Virus record (IMG/VR): IMGVR_UViG_3300042905_002966
Span: 1 to 64,000 of that record
Direction: 5' to 3' (one strand)
DNA: 64,000 nucleotides
Origin: a virus
Below are positions 63,836 to 64,000 of this stretch, one piece after another. The notes under the pieces are model-generated. The model was given only the letters and a program-made list of their open reading frames with translations. It ran no database searches and was not told the DNA's origin. A program made the translations under genes and the position numbers. Numbering within the stretch: position 1 is the stretch's first letter; each line of letters begins with the position of its first letter.

Positions 63836-64000
63836 TTATTATCTCCAATTTTTTTGTAAGAATAAGATTTGCAATTTGTGGCATATTAAAATAATGCATG
63901 ATTTGTGCTATTCTATCAAAAGATGTGTGATATTTTTTTACTATTGATTGTCCAATATTAGCAACCTTTATTCTTTCTGACGGATGATTTAGATAATATT
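63828..64000 (-). CDS. GT-B glycosyltransferase, C-terminal fragment
   Basis: Reading leftward from the window edge, one frame is open for 56 codons and stops at 63830-63828, overlapping the Fcl-like start. The fragment begins YYLNHPSERIKVANIGQSIV and continues KKYHTSFDRIAQI. That is the usual end of a CgeB/GT1-type glycosyltransferase donor domain (YLxHPxERxxIAxxGxxxV...HTxxxRxxQ). It shows that the transferase cluster continues past the right edge. The ORF is only partial here. Confidence 0.6.
   Translation of the reverse strand, partial: YYLNHPSERIKVANIGQSIVKKYHTSFDRIAQIMHYFNMPQIANLILTKKLEIINV

Noticed and set aside
55709-64000. DNA base glucosylation system
   Set aside because: No thymidylate-synthase-like hydroxymethylase, dCTPase or related enzyme is in the window, and the avoidance of CCWGG suggests that the DNA is not broadly shielded.
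1-64000. tRNA genes, CRISPR arrays, insertion sequences, integrase or attachment sites
   Set aside because: I looked for cloverleaf-like sequences, regular spaced repeats, transposase motifs and integrase genes and saw none. Lysis genes (holin, endolysin) are also not in this window.

Overview
The window is one contiguous piece of a large, AT-rich tailed-phage genome (class Caudoviricetes). Genes are tightly packed, start behind AGGAG-type ribosome binding sites, and often overlap by a few bases. No ribosomal, tRNA or host housekeeping gene is visible. The order terminase, portal, protease/scaffold, capsid, connectors, tail tube, tape measure and tail tip is recognisable. I see no tail-sheath protein, so a long-tailed siphovirus is most likely. 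The 2565-residue tape measure implies a tail of roughly 385 nm if the usual ~1.5 angstrom per residue holds. GDP-sugar enzymes and strong Shine-Dalgarno sites fit a bacterial host, probably Gram-negative. I cannot name host or relatives.

Layout. (1) 1-360: start of a leftward gene under a near-consensus sigma70 promoter, then a divergent leader. (2) 361-6172, rightward: small protein, phage sigma factor, probable small terminase, GDP-mannose 4,6-dehydratase, HNH nuclease, ERCC4-type nuclease, HExxH protein and large terminase. (3) 6230-11400: portal, protease with a nested scaffold, decoration protein and major capsid protein, closed by a hairpin. (4) 11489-18746: tail-fibre module. (5) 18776-22390: baseplate-like and fibre-like proteins and head-tail joining proteins. 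(6) 22456-33664: tail tube, three tail-assembly genes and the tape measure. (7) 33664-52783: tail tip and adhesion proteins, including a 3187-residue protein and a 1017-residue protein with ten tandem repeats. (8) 52834-53799: a separately expressed structural protein, followed by a bidirectional terminator. (9) 53857-64000, leftward: a zinc-ribbon protein, an annealing-protein candidate, a Vsr/DUF559-like nuclease, then a polycistronic block of glycosyltransferases with a ColD-like 3-dehydratase and a GDP-fucose-synthase-like epimerase/reductase.

How they work together. The rightward genes are late genes for packaging and the virion. The motif TTGTGTA recurs just after stop codons and ahead of late gene blocks, and may be the promoter of the gp55-like sigma factor encoded at 578-1099. 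The leftward block looks like a sugar pathway: Gmd (1890-2888), the ColD-like enzyme whose catalytic lysine is replaced by histidine (57672-58847) and the Fcl/ColC-like enzyme (62876-63835) would give a GDP-colitose-type 3,6-dideoxyhexose. A GT10-family transferase beside the dehydratase could use it. No flippase or polymerase is present and the transferases look soluble, so cytoplasmic glycosylation of virion protein is my preferred reading.

The least expected signal is in base composition rather than in a gene: I found no CCWGG (CCAGG or CCTGG) anywhere in the 64 kb, and Pro-Gly pairs are written CCC-GG or CCG-GG although CCA is the common proline codon elsewhere. This points to selection by a CCWGG-directed defence in the hosts.
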